Of a stretch of 64,000 nt of DNA, positions 16,762-24,962 are shown in pieces (position 1 is the stretch's first letter; every line of letters begins with the position of its first letter). Origin of the DNA: Sphaerotilus natans. GTDB taxonomy: Bacteria; Pseudomonadota; Gammaproteobacteria; Burkholderiales; Burkholderiaceae_C. A program made the translations under genes and the position numbers. Under the pieces are notes generated by a model. That model saw only the letters and a program-made list of their open reading frames with translations, did no database searches and had not been told where the DNA came from. The stretch covers positions 124,001 to 188,000 of the forward strand of contig NZ_FTMZ01000007.1 of NCBI RefSeq assembly GCF_900156335.1, read 5' to 3'.

Positions 16762-19289
16762 ACCTGATCTACGTCGAGGACAACCCGCTCGATGCCGACC
16801 TGACCCGCCGGATGCTGGCGCAGCAGGCCCCGCAGATGCAGCTGCGACTGGCCGGCACGCTCGGGCAGGCCCGCGCACTGCTGGACGACGATGCCCGCCC
16901 CTGCGACGTGCTGCTGATCGACATGAACCTGCCCGACGGCAACGGCATCGAGCTGGTGGCGCAGGTCCGCCACAGCCGGCCCGACATCACGGTGCTGCTG
17001 CTGACCGGCTGCGGCGACGAGGAGGCGGCGGTGCGCGCGCTGCGCAGCGGTGCCGACGACTACATCGTCAAGGACACCCGCTATCTCGACACGCTGACCC
17101 AGACCATCGCCGCGGCGCGCCAGCGCCGGCTCGAGCGGCCCGACCATGCGCCGGCCCAGGTGCTGCATGTGCTCTACGCCGAGCGCACCGCCAGCGATGT
17201 CGACCTGCTGCGCCGCCACCTGCGTCAGCAGGCGCCGCACATCCTGCTCGACGTGGTCGGCAGCGGCGCGGAGGTGCTGGCCGCACTCGAGCACGGCAGC
17301 CCCGACGGGCTCGGCCCGGTCGATGCGCTGCTGATCGACTACCTGCTGCCGGGCATGAACGCGCTCGAGCTGATCCACGAGATCCGCGAGGTGCGCGGCC
17401 TGGACCTGCCGATCGTCGTCATCACCGGCCAGGGTGACGAGGAGGCCGCAGCACAGGCGATCCGGCTCGGTGCACACGACTACCTGGTCAAGCGCGACCT
17501 GGCGATGCCGCGCCTGCACATCGCGCTGGAATCGGCCTGCCTGCGGGTGCAGCTCGAGCGCGAGCGCCGCGCGCTGGCCGAGAGCGAGCGCCGGCTGCGC
17601 GAGCTGGCCGACGCCATCGACGATGTGGTCTGGCTCAGCGATCCGGTCGCCGGCCGGCTGCTGTACATCAGCCCGGCAATCGAGCGGATCTGGGGCCTGC
17701 CCGCCGCCGATCTGCTCAACGACTGGCATGCCTGGACCGCATACATTCATCCCGAGGACCGCGAGCGCGCGCTGCGCGAGATTCGCGCCGGCGCCATCGA
17801 TGGAGACAACTACGACACCCGCTTCCGGGTGATCAAGCCCTCCGGCGAAGTGCGCTACGTGCATCTGCGCAGCTTCGCGGTGCAGGACGAGCGCAGCCGC
17901 ACCGTGCGCCGCGCCGGCATCGCGCAGGATGTGACCGAGCAGCATCTGCAGGAGCTGCGCATCCAGCACATGGCCTATCACGATGCGCTGACCGGCCTGC
18001 CCAACCGCTCGCTGGTGCTCGACCGGCTCGAGCAGGGCCTGCGCATGGCGCACCACCGTGGCCGCATGCTCGCGGTGATCTTCATCGATCTGGACCGCTT
18101 CAAGAACATCAACGACACGCTCGGCCACCTGGTCGGCGACGAGCTGCTGTGCCAGGTGGCACTGCGGCTGCGCCAGCGGCTGCCGCCGGAGGTCACGCTG
18201 GCGCGGCTCGGCGGCGACGAGTTCCTGGTGCTGATCGAGGATCTGACCGAGGCGGCCCAGGTCGCGCAGACCGCCGAGGAGCTGGTCCGCGAGTTCGAGC
18301 CGTCCTTCCTGATCGACGGCCACGACCTGCATGTGAGCGCCAGTCTCGGCGTGAGCCTGTATCCACGCGACGGCAATGACGAGCACCTGCTGCTGAAGTA
18401 CGCCGACACCGCGCTCTACCGCGCCAAGGCCTCTGGCCGCAGCACCTACTGCTTCTTCAGCCCGGAGATGGACCGGCAGGCGCATGCCCGGCTGCGCCTG
18501 GAGAACGATCTGCGCCATGCGATCGACCGCAGCGAGCTTTGCCTGCACTACCAGCCGCAGTTCGATGCCCGCGGCCGGCTCGTCGGCGTCGAGGCGCTGC
18601 TGCGCTGGCCCCATCCGCAGCGCGGCATGATCAGCCCGGCCGAGTTCATCCCGATCGCCGAGGAAAGCGGCCTGATCCATCCGCTGGGCGACTGGGTGCT
18701 CGGCGAGGCCTGCCGGCAGGTGCGGCAGTGGCAGCGGCAGGGCCATCCGGAAATGCGGGTGGCCGTCAACCTGTCGGTGCGCCAGCTGCAGCGCCGGGGT
18801 CTGGACCAGACGGTGCGCTCGGAGCTGCGCCGCAGCGGCCTGGAGGCGGCCTACCTCGAGCTGGAGATCACCGAGTCCAGCATGATGGAGGATCCGGCCG
18901 GCACGATGACGCTGCTGCATGCGCTGCGCGGCATCGGCGTGCAGCTCTCGGTCGACGACTTCGGCACCGGCTACTCCAGCCTGGCCTACCTGAAGCGCTT
19001 CCCGCTGCAGCGGCTCAAGATCGACCGCTCCTTCGTCGACGGCATCCCGGACGATGGCGACGACATCGCCATCGTCGAGGCCATCGTCGCGATGGCGCGC
19101 AAGATGAACCTGCGCATCGTCGCCGAGGGCGTCGAGACCGGCGCGCAGCACGAGATGCTGACCCGCCTGGGCTGCGACGAGATGCAGGGCTATCTGCTCG
19201 GCCGGCCGATGGCCGCCGCCGACATGGACGCGCTGCTGGCGCGCTGCCGCACCCACCGCGCCGAAGCCGACCTCAGCCTCGGCGCCTGA
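16758..19289 (+). CDS. REC-REC-PAS-GGDEF-EAL response regulator
   Basis: 843 aa. REC1 (about 1-125) has the acidic pair in YVEDNPLDAD and phospho-Asp in LLIDMNLPDG. REC2 (130-260) keeps LLIDYLLPGM, but the first acidic site reads LYAERTASD, so it may bind Mg poorly. PAS spans about 275-390. GGDEF is intact at 485-489 and EAL at 612-614 with EITESSMM, DDFGTGYSSL and VAEGVET, so both c-di-GMP synthesis and hydrolysis look possible. It is co-translated with the PAS kinase, which probably phosphorylates REC1. Its stop overlaps the convergent gene's end by 17 bp. Confidence 0.92.
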   Translation: MNLIYVEDNPLDADLTRRMLAQQAPQMQLRLAGTLGQARALLDDDARPCDVLLIDMNLPDGNGIELVAQVRHSRPDITVLLLTGCGDEEAAVRALRSGADDYIVKDTRYLDTLTQTIAAARQRRLERPDHAPAQVLHVLYAERTASDVDLLRRHLRQQAPHILLDVVGSGAEVLAALEHGSPDGLGPVDALLIDYLLPGMNALELIHEIREVRGLDLPIVVITGQGDEEAAAQAIRLGAHDYLVKRDLAMPRLHIALESACLRVQLERERRALAESERRLRELADAIDDVVWLSDPVAGRLLYISPAIERIWGLPAADLLNDWHAWTAYIHPEDRERALREIRAGAIDGDNYDTRFRVIKPSGEVRYVHLRSFAVQDERSRTVRRAGIAQDVTEQHLQELRIQHMAYHDALTGLPNRSLVLDRLEQGLRMAHHRGRMLAVIFIDLDRFKNINDTLGHLVGDELLCQVALRLRQRLPPEVTLARLGGDEFLVLIEDLTEAAQVAQTAEELVREFEPSFLIDGHDLHVSASLGVSLYPRDGNDEHLLLKYADTALYRAKASGRSTYCFFSPEMDRQAHARLRLENDLRHAIDRSELCLHYQPQFDARGRLVGVEALLRWPHPQRGMISPAEFIPIAEESGLIHPLGDWVLGEACRQVRQWQRQGHPEMRVAVNLSVRQLQRRGLDQTVRSELRRSGLEAAYLELEITESSMMEDPAGTMTLLHALRGIGVQLSVDDFGTGYSSLAYLKRFPLQRLKIDRSFVDGIPDDGDDIAIVEAIVAMARKMNLRIVAEGVETGAQHEMLTRLGCDEMQGYLLGRPMAAADMDALLARCRTHRAEADLSLGA

Positions 19290-20070
19290 GACAGGCGGCC
19301 AGGAATTCCTCGAGAATCGGCCGGCCGTCGAGCTGCGACGGGTGGTGCCGGTCCTGGGCCATGAACTCCGGATGCCACTGCATGCCGAAGACCAGGCTGG
19401 GGCCACGCCAGCGGATCGCCTCGACCAGACCGTCGGGCACCGAGCGCGCCTCGACCACCAGATCGCGTCCCAGGTCCTTCACCGCCTGATGGTGGATCGA
19501 GTTGATCGTCGTGCGCTCCACGCCCGGATAGAGCCGAGCCAGCCCGGAGCCCGGCAGGATCTCGGCGTCATGGAACTGGCGGTCGTACTGCTGCACATGC
19601 AGGTGCTGCACCTCGGAGGGCCGCTGGCTCGGGATGTCCTGGTAGAGCGTGCCGCCCAGCGCGACATTGATCAGCTGGCAGCCGCGGCAGATGCCCACCA
19701 CCGGCTTGCCCGCGCTGACGAAGGCGTCGAACAGGTCGATCTCGTAGCGATCGCGCACCCGGTCGCCGCTCCACTCGGGGCGCAGCGGCGTCTCGCCATA
19801 GCTCTCGGGCGCGATGTCGTTGCCGCCCTGCAGCACCAGGCCGTCGAGCTGGCTGGCGTACTCGGCCAGGCTCATCTCGCTGCGCGCGAGCATGCCCTGA
19901 CTCTCGATGGCGGGAATCATCACCGCCAGCGCCCGCCCCCCCAGGATCCAGTGCGCCACCGACTGCTCCAGATAGTGCAGCGTGCGGGTGAAGACGCCGC
20001 CGATGTCGGCCACCGGCGCGGCCGGGAAATAGATGCGGGCGGAAATGCCGATCAGCGGCGGACGAGACAT
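19273..20070 (-). CDS. Class I glutamine amidotransferase-like hydrolase (peptidase C26)
   Basis: 265 aa from the ATG at 20070. The nucleophile elbow GICRGCQLINVALGG and the His-Glu pair MQWHPEF give a complete Cys-His-Glu triad. QGGNDIAPESYGE is typical of gamma-glutamyl-gamma-aminobutyrate hydrolase (PuuD-like) and related C26 peptidases. The substrate is probably a gamma-glutamyl compound; no putrescine genes are nearby to confirm it. It ends inside the last codons of the convergent GGDEF-EAL gene. Confidence 0.82.
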   Translation of the reverse strand: MSRPPLIGISARIYFPAAPVADIGGVFTRTLHYLEQSVAHWILGGRALAVMIPAIESQGMLARSEMSLAEYASQLDGLVLQGGNDIAPESYGETPLRPEWSGDRVRDRYEIDLFDAFVSAGKPVVGICRGCQLINVALGGTLYQDIPSQRPSEVQHLHVQQYDRQFHDAEILPGSGLARLYPGVERTTINSIHHQAVKDLGRDLVVEARSVPDGLVEAIRWRGPSLVFGMQWHPEFMAQDRHHPSQLDGRPILEEFLAACLRRRG

Positions 20071-20215
20071 GGGCAGAACATCCTTTGCGGGTCGATTCTC
20101 GCAAACCCGAAGCCTCTCGCCCGCACCGAAGTGTGGTTTTGTGTTCGCCCGACCGCTCGGGAAGCGGGGGGATGACCTCGCTGCTAGCATGGCGACCGAG
20201 ACCTGAAAGACAGAC

Positions 20216-20968
20216 GTGCAAGACAACGACGACTCCCGCCGCGCCATGAGCCTTCCGACCCCGCCGCAGGACCGACCGGATGACGAGGGCCGGCCGATCT
20301 CGACGGTGATCCGCGAGCGCATCCGCGCCTCCGGCCGGCGCTTTCACGCCAACGACAACATCGCCGACTTCATCCGTCCGGGCGAGCTCGATGCGCTGCT
20401 CGAGGAGGTCGCCGGCCAGATGTCGGGCGTGCTGCGCAGCCTGGTGATCGACACCGAGAGCGATCACAACACCCAGGACACCGCGCGCCGCGTCGCCAAG
20501 ATGTACCTGAAGGAAGTCTTCCGCGGCCGCTACGAGCCGCAGCCGGCCGTCACCGAATTCCCCAACGCCGAGCGGCTGGGCGAGCTGATGATCGTCGGGC
20601 CCATCACCGTGCGCAGCGCCTGCTCGCACCACCTGTGCCCGATCATCGGCAAGCTGTGGATCGGCATCCTGCCCAACGAGCACTCGGCGCTGATCGGCCT
20701 GTCGAAGTACGCGCGCCTGGCCGAGTGGGTGATGAGCCGCCCGCAGATCCAGGAGGAGGCGATCATCCAGGTCGCCGACCTGCTCAGCAACAAGATGCAG
20801 CCCGACGGCCTGGCGCTGGTCATGGAGGCCGACCATTTCTGCATGGGCTGGCGCGGCGTGCGCGATCTGGACTCGAAGATGATCAACAGCGTGATGCGCG
20901 GCGCCTTCCTGAAGGATCCCAACCTGCGCCGCGAATTCCTGTCGCTGCTGGGGCAGCGCAAGGGCTGA
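20216..20968 (+). CDS. folE: GTP cyclohydrolase I
   Basis: 250 aa from a GTG start; ATG at 20246 is an alternative, and neither has a strong ribosome site. The enzyme converts GTP to 7,8-dihydroneopterin triphosphate for folate or pterin synthesis. Conserved blocks are DTARRVAKMY, RSACSHHLCPIIGKLWIG with zinc-binding Cys/His, and LSKYARLAEW. The last block MEADHFCMGWRGV has the second zinc Cys. The ending FLSLLGQRKG resembles bacterial long-form FolE. It stands alone upstream of the BLUF gene. Confidence 0.93.
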   Translation: MQDNDDSRRAMSLPTPPQDRPDDEGRPISTVIRERIRASGRRFHANDNIADFIRPGELDALLEEVAGQMSGVLRSLVIDTESDHNTQDTARRVAKMYLKEVFRGRYEPQPAVTEFPNAERLGELMIVGPITVRSACSHHLCPIIGKLWIGILPNEHSALIGLSKYARLAEWVMSRPQIQEEAIIQVADLLSNKMQPDGLALVMEADHFCMGWRGVRDLDSKMINSVMRGAFLKDPNLRREFLSLLGQRKG

Positions 20969-21063
20969 GCCCGACCGCACGGCCGCCGCCCCCGGCACCT
21001 CGACCGCCTGCCACAACCTGCCACCGCCTGCCACTGCCCCTCCCGGGCGAAGAGGAATTCCCG

Positions 21064-21492
21064 ATGATGGTCCGTCTTCTGTATGCCAGCCGCGCCACCG
21101 CGGTCAGCCCCGAGACGATCGACGCGATCCTGGCGCAGTCGCGCACGCGCAATCCGACGCAGGGCATCACTGGCATCCTGTGCCACGGCGGCGATGTCTT
21201 CATGCAGGTGCTCGAGGGCGGGCGCGATGCGGTCAACCGGCTCTACGGCTCGATCGTGCGCGACAGCCGCCACCACGACGTGACGCTGCTGCATTTCGAG
21301 GAAATCGCCGAGCGGCGCTTCTCCGGCTGGACGATGGGCGTGGTCAACCTGACCCGGGTCAATCCGTCGATCGTGCTGAAGTACAGCGCCCGTCCGGTGC
21401 TCGACCCGTTCACCGTGCCGGGCCGCGCCTCGATGGCGATGCTCGAGGAGCTGATCGCCACCGCCTCGATCGTCGGGCGTGCCGGCAGCTGA
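21064..21492 (+). CDS. BLUF-domain blue-light sensor
   Basis: 142 aa. AGAGGA lies 7 nt before the first of two adjacent ATGs. The flavin-binding BLUF domain fills residues 2-95 with the photocycle residues in place: Tyr7 (LLYASRA), Asn30 (SRTRN) and Gln48 (FMQVLEG). The 45-residue C-terminal extension (helix plus tail) has no output domain, so signalling must be through protein contact. Its end overlaps the DUF429 gene by 14 nt. The nearby c-di-GMP enzymes are possible partners, but nothing in the sequence proves it. Confidence 0.92.
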   Translation: MMVRLLYASRATAVSPETIDAILAQSRTRNPTQGITGILCHGGDVFMQVLEGGRDAVNRLYGSIVRDSRHHDVTLLHFEEIAERRFSGWTMGVVNLTRVNPSIVLKYSARPVLDPFTVPGRASMAMLEELIATASIVGRAGS

Positions 21493-22342
21493 GCCTTCGC
21501 CGCGCCTGCGCCTGCTGGGCGTCGACTTCAGCAGCCGGCCCGACCGGCGCAAGCCGATCGTCGTGGCCGAGGGCCACCGGTGCGACGCATCAGGCCAGCT
21601 GCGCCTGGACCGGCTGCGCGAGCTGTCCGACCCGGCCGCCTTCGCCGCCCTGCTGACCGAGCCCGGCCCCTGGCTGGGCGCCTTCGATCTGCCGTTCGGC
21701 CTGCCACGCGAGCTGGTCGAGACGCTGGGCTGGCCGAACCACAGCTGGGCGGCGCTGATCGCGCATTACCGGCGCCTGTCGCGCCCGGAGATTCGCGCCG
21801 CCTTCGCCGCCTTCTGCGCTGCCCGGCCAGCGGGCGCGAAGTTCGCGCACCGGGCCTGCGATCGGCCAGCCGGCGCCTCGCCGTCGATGAAATGGATCAA
21901 CCCGCCGGTGGCCTTCATGCTGCATGCGGGCGCACCCGCCCTGCTCGACGCAGGCTGCCATCTGCCCGGCCTGCATGAGGGCGACCGCAGCCGCATCGCG
22001 CTGGAGGGCTATCCCGGCCTCGGCGCCCGCGCGGTGCTGGGCCGGCGCAGCTACAAGAGCGACGATCCGGCCCGCCAGGACGAGAGCCGGCGTCAGGCCC
22101 GACAGACGCTGGTGCAGGCGCTGGAACAGCACGACGGCCTGCAGATCGATGCCGAGCAGCGCACCGCGCTGGTCGACGACGCGCGCGGCGACCGGCTCGA
22201 CGCCGTGCTGTGCCTGTTGCAGGCCGCCCGGGCTGGCCAGCGGCCGGACTTCGGCCTTCCCGCCGGGGTCGATCCGCTCGAGGGCTGGATCACCGGCGTG
22301 GCCGCCGTCCGCGGATCAGACCCCCAGATCGGCCACGCCTGA
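21479..22342 (+). CDS. DUF429 protein (predicted RNase H-like)
   Basis: 287 aa from a GTG start overlapping the BLUF gene. LLGVDFSSRPDRRKPIVVAE at the start and WLGAFDLPFGLPRELVE are the expected strands of the RNase H-like DUF429 fold. ALEGYPGLGARAVLGRRSYK and DDARGDRLDAVLCLLQAA near the end carry the conserved acidic residues (GD.LDA). The activity is not established for the family. Coupling to a photoreceptor gene is notable. Its stop overlaps the convergent c-di-GMP enzyme by 27 bp. Confidence 0.75.
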   Translation: MPAAEPSPRLRLLGVDFSSRPDRRKPIVVAEGHRCDASGQLRLDRLRELSDPAAFAALLTEPGPWLGAFDLPFGLPRELVETLGWPNHSWAALIAHYRRLSRPEIRAAFAAFCAARPAGAKFAHRACDRPAGASPSMKWINPPVAFMLHAGAPALLDAGCHLPGLHEGDRSRIALEGYPGLGARAVLGRRSYKSDDPARQDESRRQARQTLVQALEQHDGLQIDAEQRTALVDDARGDRLDAVLCLLQAARAGQRPDFGLPAGVDPLEGWITGVAAVRGSDPQIGHA

Positions 22343-24385
22343 GGCGGCATGACGCGCCAGGAAGGGCTCGACCTGCTCGACCGGCAGCGGCGGGGCCACC
22401 AGATAGCCCTGCACCAGCGTGCAGCCCTCGGCACGCAGCGCCTCGAGCTCGTCGGGCGTCTCCACGCCCTCGGCCAGGGTGGCCATGCGCAGGCCGGTGG
22501 CCATGTCGATGATCGCGCGCACGATCACCCGGGCCTGCGGATCGCGGTTCAGCGCCTGGACGAAGCAGCGGTCGATCTTCAGCTTGTCGAAGGGGAAGCG
22601 GCGCAGATAGGCCATCGACGAGTAGCCGGTGCCGAAGTCGTCGAGCGCGATGCGCACGCCCAGCCGGTTCAGGCCGTGCAGCTGCGCCAGCGTCGCCTCG
22701 GTCTCGTTGAGCAGCACCGACTCGGTGATCTCGACCTCCAGCCGCGCCGCCGGCAGGCCCGACTGGCGCAGCGCCCGCTCCACCAGCGCCGGCAGATCCT
22801 GGGTCATCACCTGCACCGCCGAGAGATTGACCGCCACCGACAGCGGCCGTGACCACTGCGCGGCGATGCGGCAGGACTGCACGAGCACCCACTCGCCGAT
22901 CTCGTTGATCAGGCCGGCATCCTCGGCCACCGCGATGAACTCGGCCGGCGAGACCTGGCCCAGATCGGGATGGCGCCAGCGCACCAGCGCCTCGAAGCCG
23001 ACCACCCGGCCCTCGTCCAGATCGAGCTGCGGCTGGAACACCACCGAGAGCTGGCGCAGCGCGATGGCATTGCGCAGCGCCCGCTCGAGCTGAAGGCGCC
23101 GCACCACGCCGGTGCTCATGTGGGGCGAGTAGAAGCTGGCACGCCCGCGCCCGCCGGCCTTCGAGGCGTAGAGCGCCAGATCGGCGTTCTTCAGCAGCTG
23201 ATCGGGCAGGCGGCCGTCGGCTGGCGCCAGCGCGATGCCCACGCTCACGCCCATCGGCACCGTGAGCCCGTCGATGTCGACCGGCTGGCACAGCGCGGCC
23301 AGCACCCGTTCGGCGAAGGCACGGGCCTCGTCGGCCGAGCCCACATCGCGCAGCACCACCGCGAACTCGTCGCCGCCGAGCCGCGCCACCGGATCGCCCG
23401 CGCGGGCCAGGGCGCGCAGGCGCTCGCCGACGCAGCTCAGCAGCCGATCGCCGACATCATGGCCCAGCGCATCGTTGACCGTCTTGAAGCGGTCCAGGTC
23501 CAGGCACAGCACCGCAAATCCGCGGGTGTCGACCGCCGCCAGCGCCTCGTCGAGCAGCAGCCTGAAATGATGCCGATTGCTCAGCCCGGTGACCGCATCG
23601 ACATGGGCCAGCGTGAACAGGCGCTGCTGCTGCTTCTTCAGCATCGCCTCGCGCACCTCCAGCTCCTCGAGCAGGCGGTTGAAGCCGGCGTAGAGCTGGC
23701 CGACCTCGTCGTCACGGTCGGTGCTGACCCGGGTGGCGTAGGCGTGGGTGTGGGAGACGGTGCGCATCACGTCGGCCAGAGCCACGATCGGCCGCACCAC
23801 GCCGTCCTGACCGGCGATCGCCGCGGCCGCGGCCAGCCCGCCGATCAGCGTCGCGCCCAGCAGCACCAGCAGCGCGCGCAGCGCGGTGGCACTGAAGGTC
23901 GGCGTCGCATCGATGCACAGCAGCAGCCGGCCCAGCGGCGCGCCGTCGAGCTCGACCGTCGCCACCGCATGCGCCCGGGCCGCATCGGTGATGCCCGCCT
24001 GCAGCGCCAGCATGTGCACCGCGTCCGGCATCGGCTCGCCCGGCGCCAGGTAGTGCGCGACCACGACGCCGCGCGCATCGCCCAGCACCGCCCAGCGCAC
24101 CTCGGCCACCTGGCCGAGCGCCTCGAGCACCCGCTGCGCGGCGGCCGCATCGGCAAAGGCCAGCGCCGCGCGGGTGTTCTGCGCCAGCACCTGGGCCAGC
24201 GCCTGGCCGCGCTCCTCGACCCGCTGGCGCGAGGTCTGGTACTCCATCACCGTGACGACGACGAACAGCAGCAGCGAGGCCAGCAGCGTCGAGCCGACCA
24301 CCAGCAGACCGAGCTTGCTGCGCAGCGGCAGCAGCGCGAAGCGGCGGCGGATCCGGACGGGCAGGATGGCCAGCGTGCCGATCAT
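22316..24385 (-). CDS. Membrane GGDEF-EAL protein with CHASE8-type sensor (YfiN-like)
   Basis: 689 aa. TM1 about 25-47, a periplasmic CHASE8-like domain (NTRAALAFADAAAAQRVLEAL), TM2 about 168-192, then HAMP to about 248. GGDEF is intact (337-341) and so is EAL (465-467), with ITESVLLNE, DDFGTGYSSM and LAEGVET. YfiN/TpbB proteins are diguanylate cyclases held inactive by periplasmic YfiR; here a phosphodiesterase domain is added. The start overlaps the yfiR-like stop (ATGA), and a TonB receptor gene lies upstream in the same direction, so all three are probably one unit. Confidence 0.9.
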   Translation of the reverse strand: MIGTLAILPVRIRRRFALLPLRSKLGLLVVGSTLLASLLLFVVVTVMEYQTSRQRVEERGQALAQVLAQNTRAALAFADAAAAQRVLEALGQVAEVRWAVLGDARGVVVAHYLAPGEPMPDAVHMLALQAGITDAARAHAVATVELDGAPLGRLLLCIDATPTFSATALRALLVLLGATLIGGLAAAAAIAGQDGVVRPIVALADVMRTVSHTHAYATRVSTDRDDEVGQLYAGFNRLLEELEVREAMLKKQQQRLFTLAHVDAVTGLSNRHHFRLLLDEALAAVDTRGFAVLCLDLDRFKTVNDALGHDVGDRLLSCVGERLRALARAGDPVARLGGDEFAVVLRDVGSADEARAFAERVLAALCQPVDIDGLTVPMGVSVGIALAPADGRLPDQLLKNADLALYASKAGGRGRASFYSPHMSTGVVRRLQLERALRNAIALRQLSVVFQPQLDLDEGRVVGFEALVRWRHPDLGQVSPAEFIAVAEDAGLINEIGEWVLVQSCRIAAQWSRPLSVAVNLSAVQVMTQDLPALVERALRQSGLPAARLEVEITESVLLNETEATLAQLHGLNRLGVRIALDDFGTGYSSMAYLRRFPFDKLKIDRCFVQALNRDPQARVIVRAIIDMATGLRMATLAEGVETPDELEALRAEGCTLVQGYLVAPPLPVEQVEPFLARHAASGVADLGV

Positions 24386-24933
24386 GGTGCGCCCTCGCGC
24401 CGCAGCGGCGCCTCGATCACGCCGACCGCCAGCGACAGCAGATCGGAGGACAGCTTCAGCCCCGCCTGGCTGGCCGCGCCGAGATGGATCTCGAAGCGCA
24501 GCCGGCCGCCATGGCGCAGCAGCCCGATCATGCCGCCGCGCTGCACGAAGCCGGGCTGGTCGCTGATGGTCAGCACCGGCTGGCCGGTCAGCGCCACCAG
24601 CGCCAGGCCGGGCTCGGTGACGAACAGCAGATGGCAGCCACGCGCCTCCTCGGCCCGCTGGATCAGGCGCCACTGCACGCTCGCGCCCTGCAGCGGCCGA
24701 CCCTGCAGCGCGCGCAGCGCCTGCTCCAGGTCCTCGCGCTGACCGTACTGGCACAGCTGCATCACGCCCTGGCGCTGCGGCGAGACGGCCGCCGGCCACT
24801 GGGTGAAGCGCGCGAAGTTGGCGACGAAGGCCGCCTGCACCATCGCCTCGTCCGGACCGGCCTGCGCGCTGCGCAGCGGCGCCAGCACCGCGACGGCCAG
24901 CGCGGTCACGAGCGGGAACAGGACAGCTCTCAT
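24382..24933 (-). CDS. YfiR-family periplasmic regulator
   Basis: 183 aa with a signal peptide (cleavage near SAQA/GPDE). DUF4154/YfiR features: EAMVQAAFVANFARFTQWPA at the mature N-terminus, CQYGQREDLEQAL, CHLLFVT, and GMIGLLRHGGRLRFEIHLGAA at the end. In Pseudomonas, YfiR binds and represses the cyclase YfiN. The partner gene follows with a 4-nt overlap. Two of the paired cysteines are present, so redox control as in YfiR is conceivable but unproved. Confidence 0.85.
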   Translation of the reverse strand: MRAVLFPLVTALAVAVLAPLRSAQAGPDEAMVQAAFVANFARFTQWPAAVSPQRQGVMQLCQYGQREDLEQALRALQGRPLQGASVQWRLIQRAEEARGCHLLFVTEPGLALVALTGQPVLTISDQPGFVQRGGMIGLLRHGGRLRFEIHLGAASQAGLKLSSDLLSLAVGVIEAPLRREGAP

Positions 24934-24962
24934 CGCGATGCGCGGGGTGCCGCGGCCCCGGC

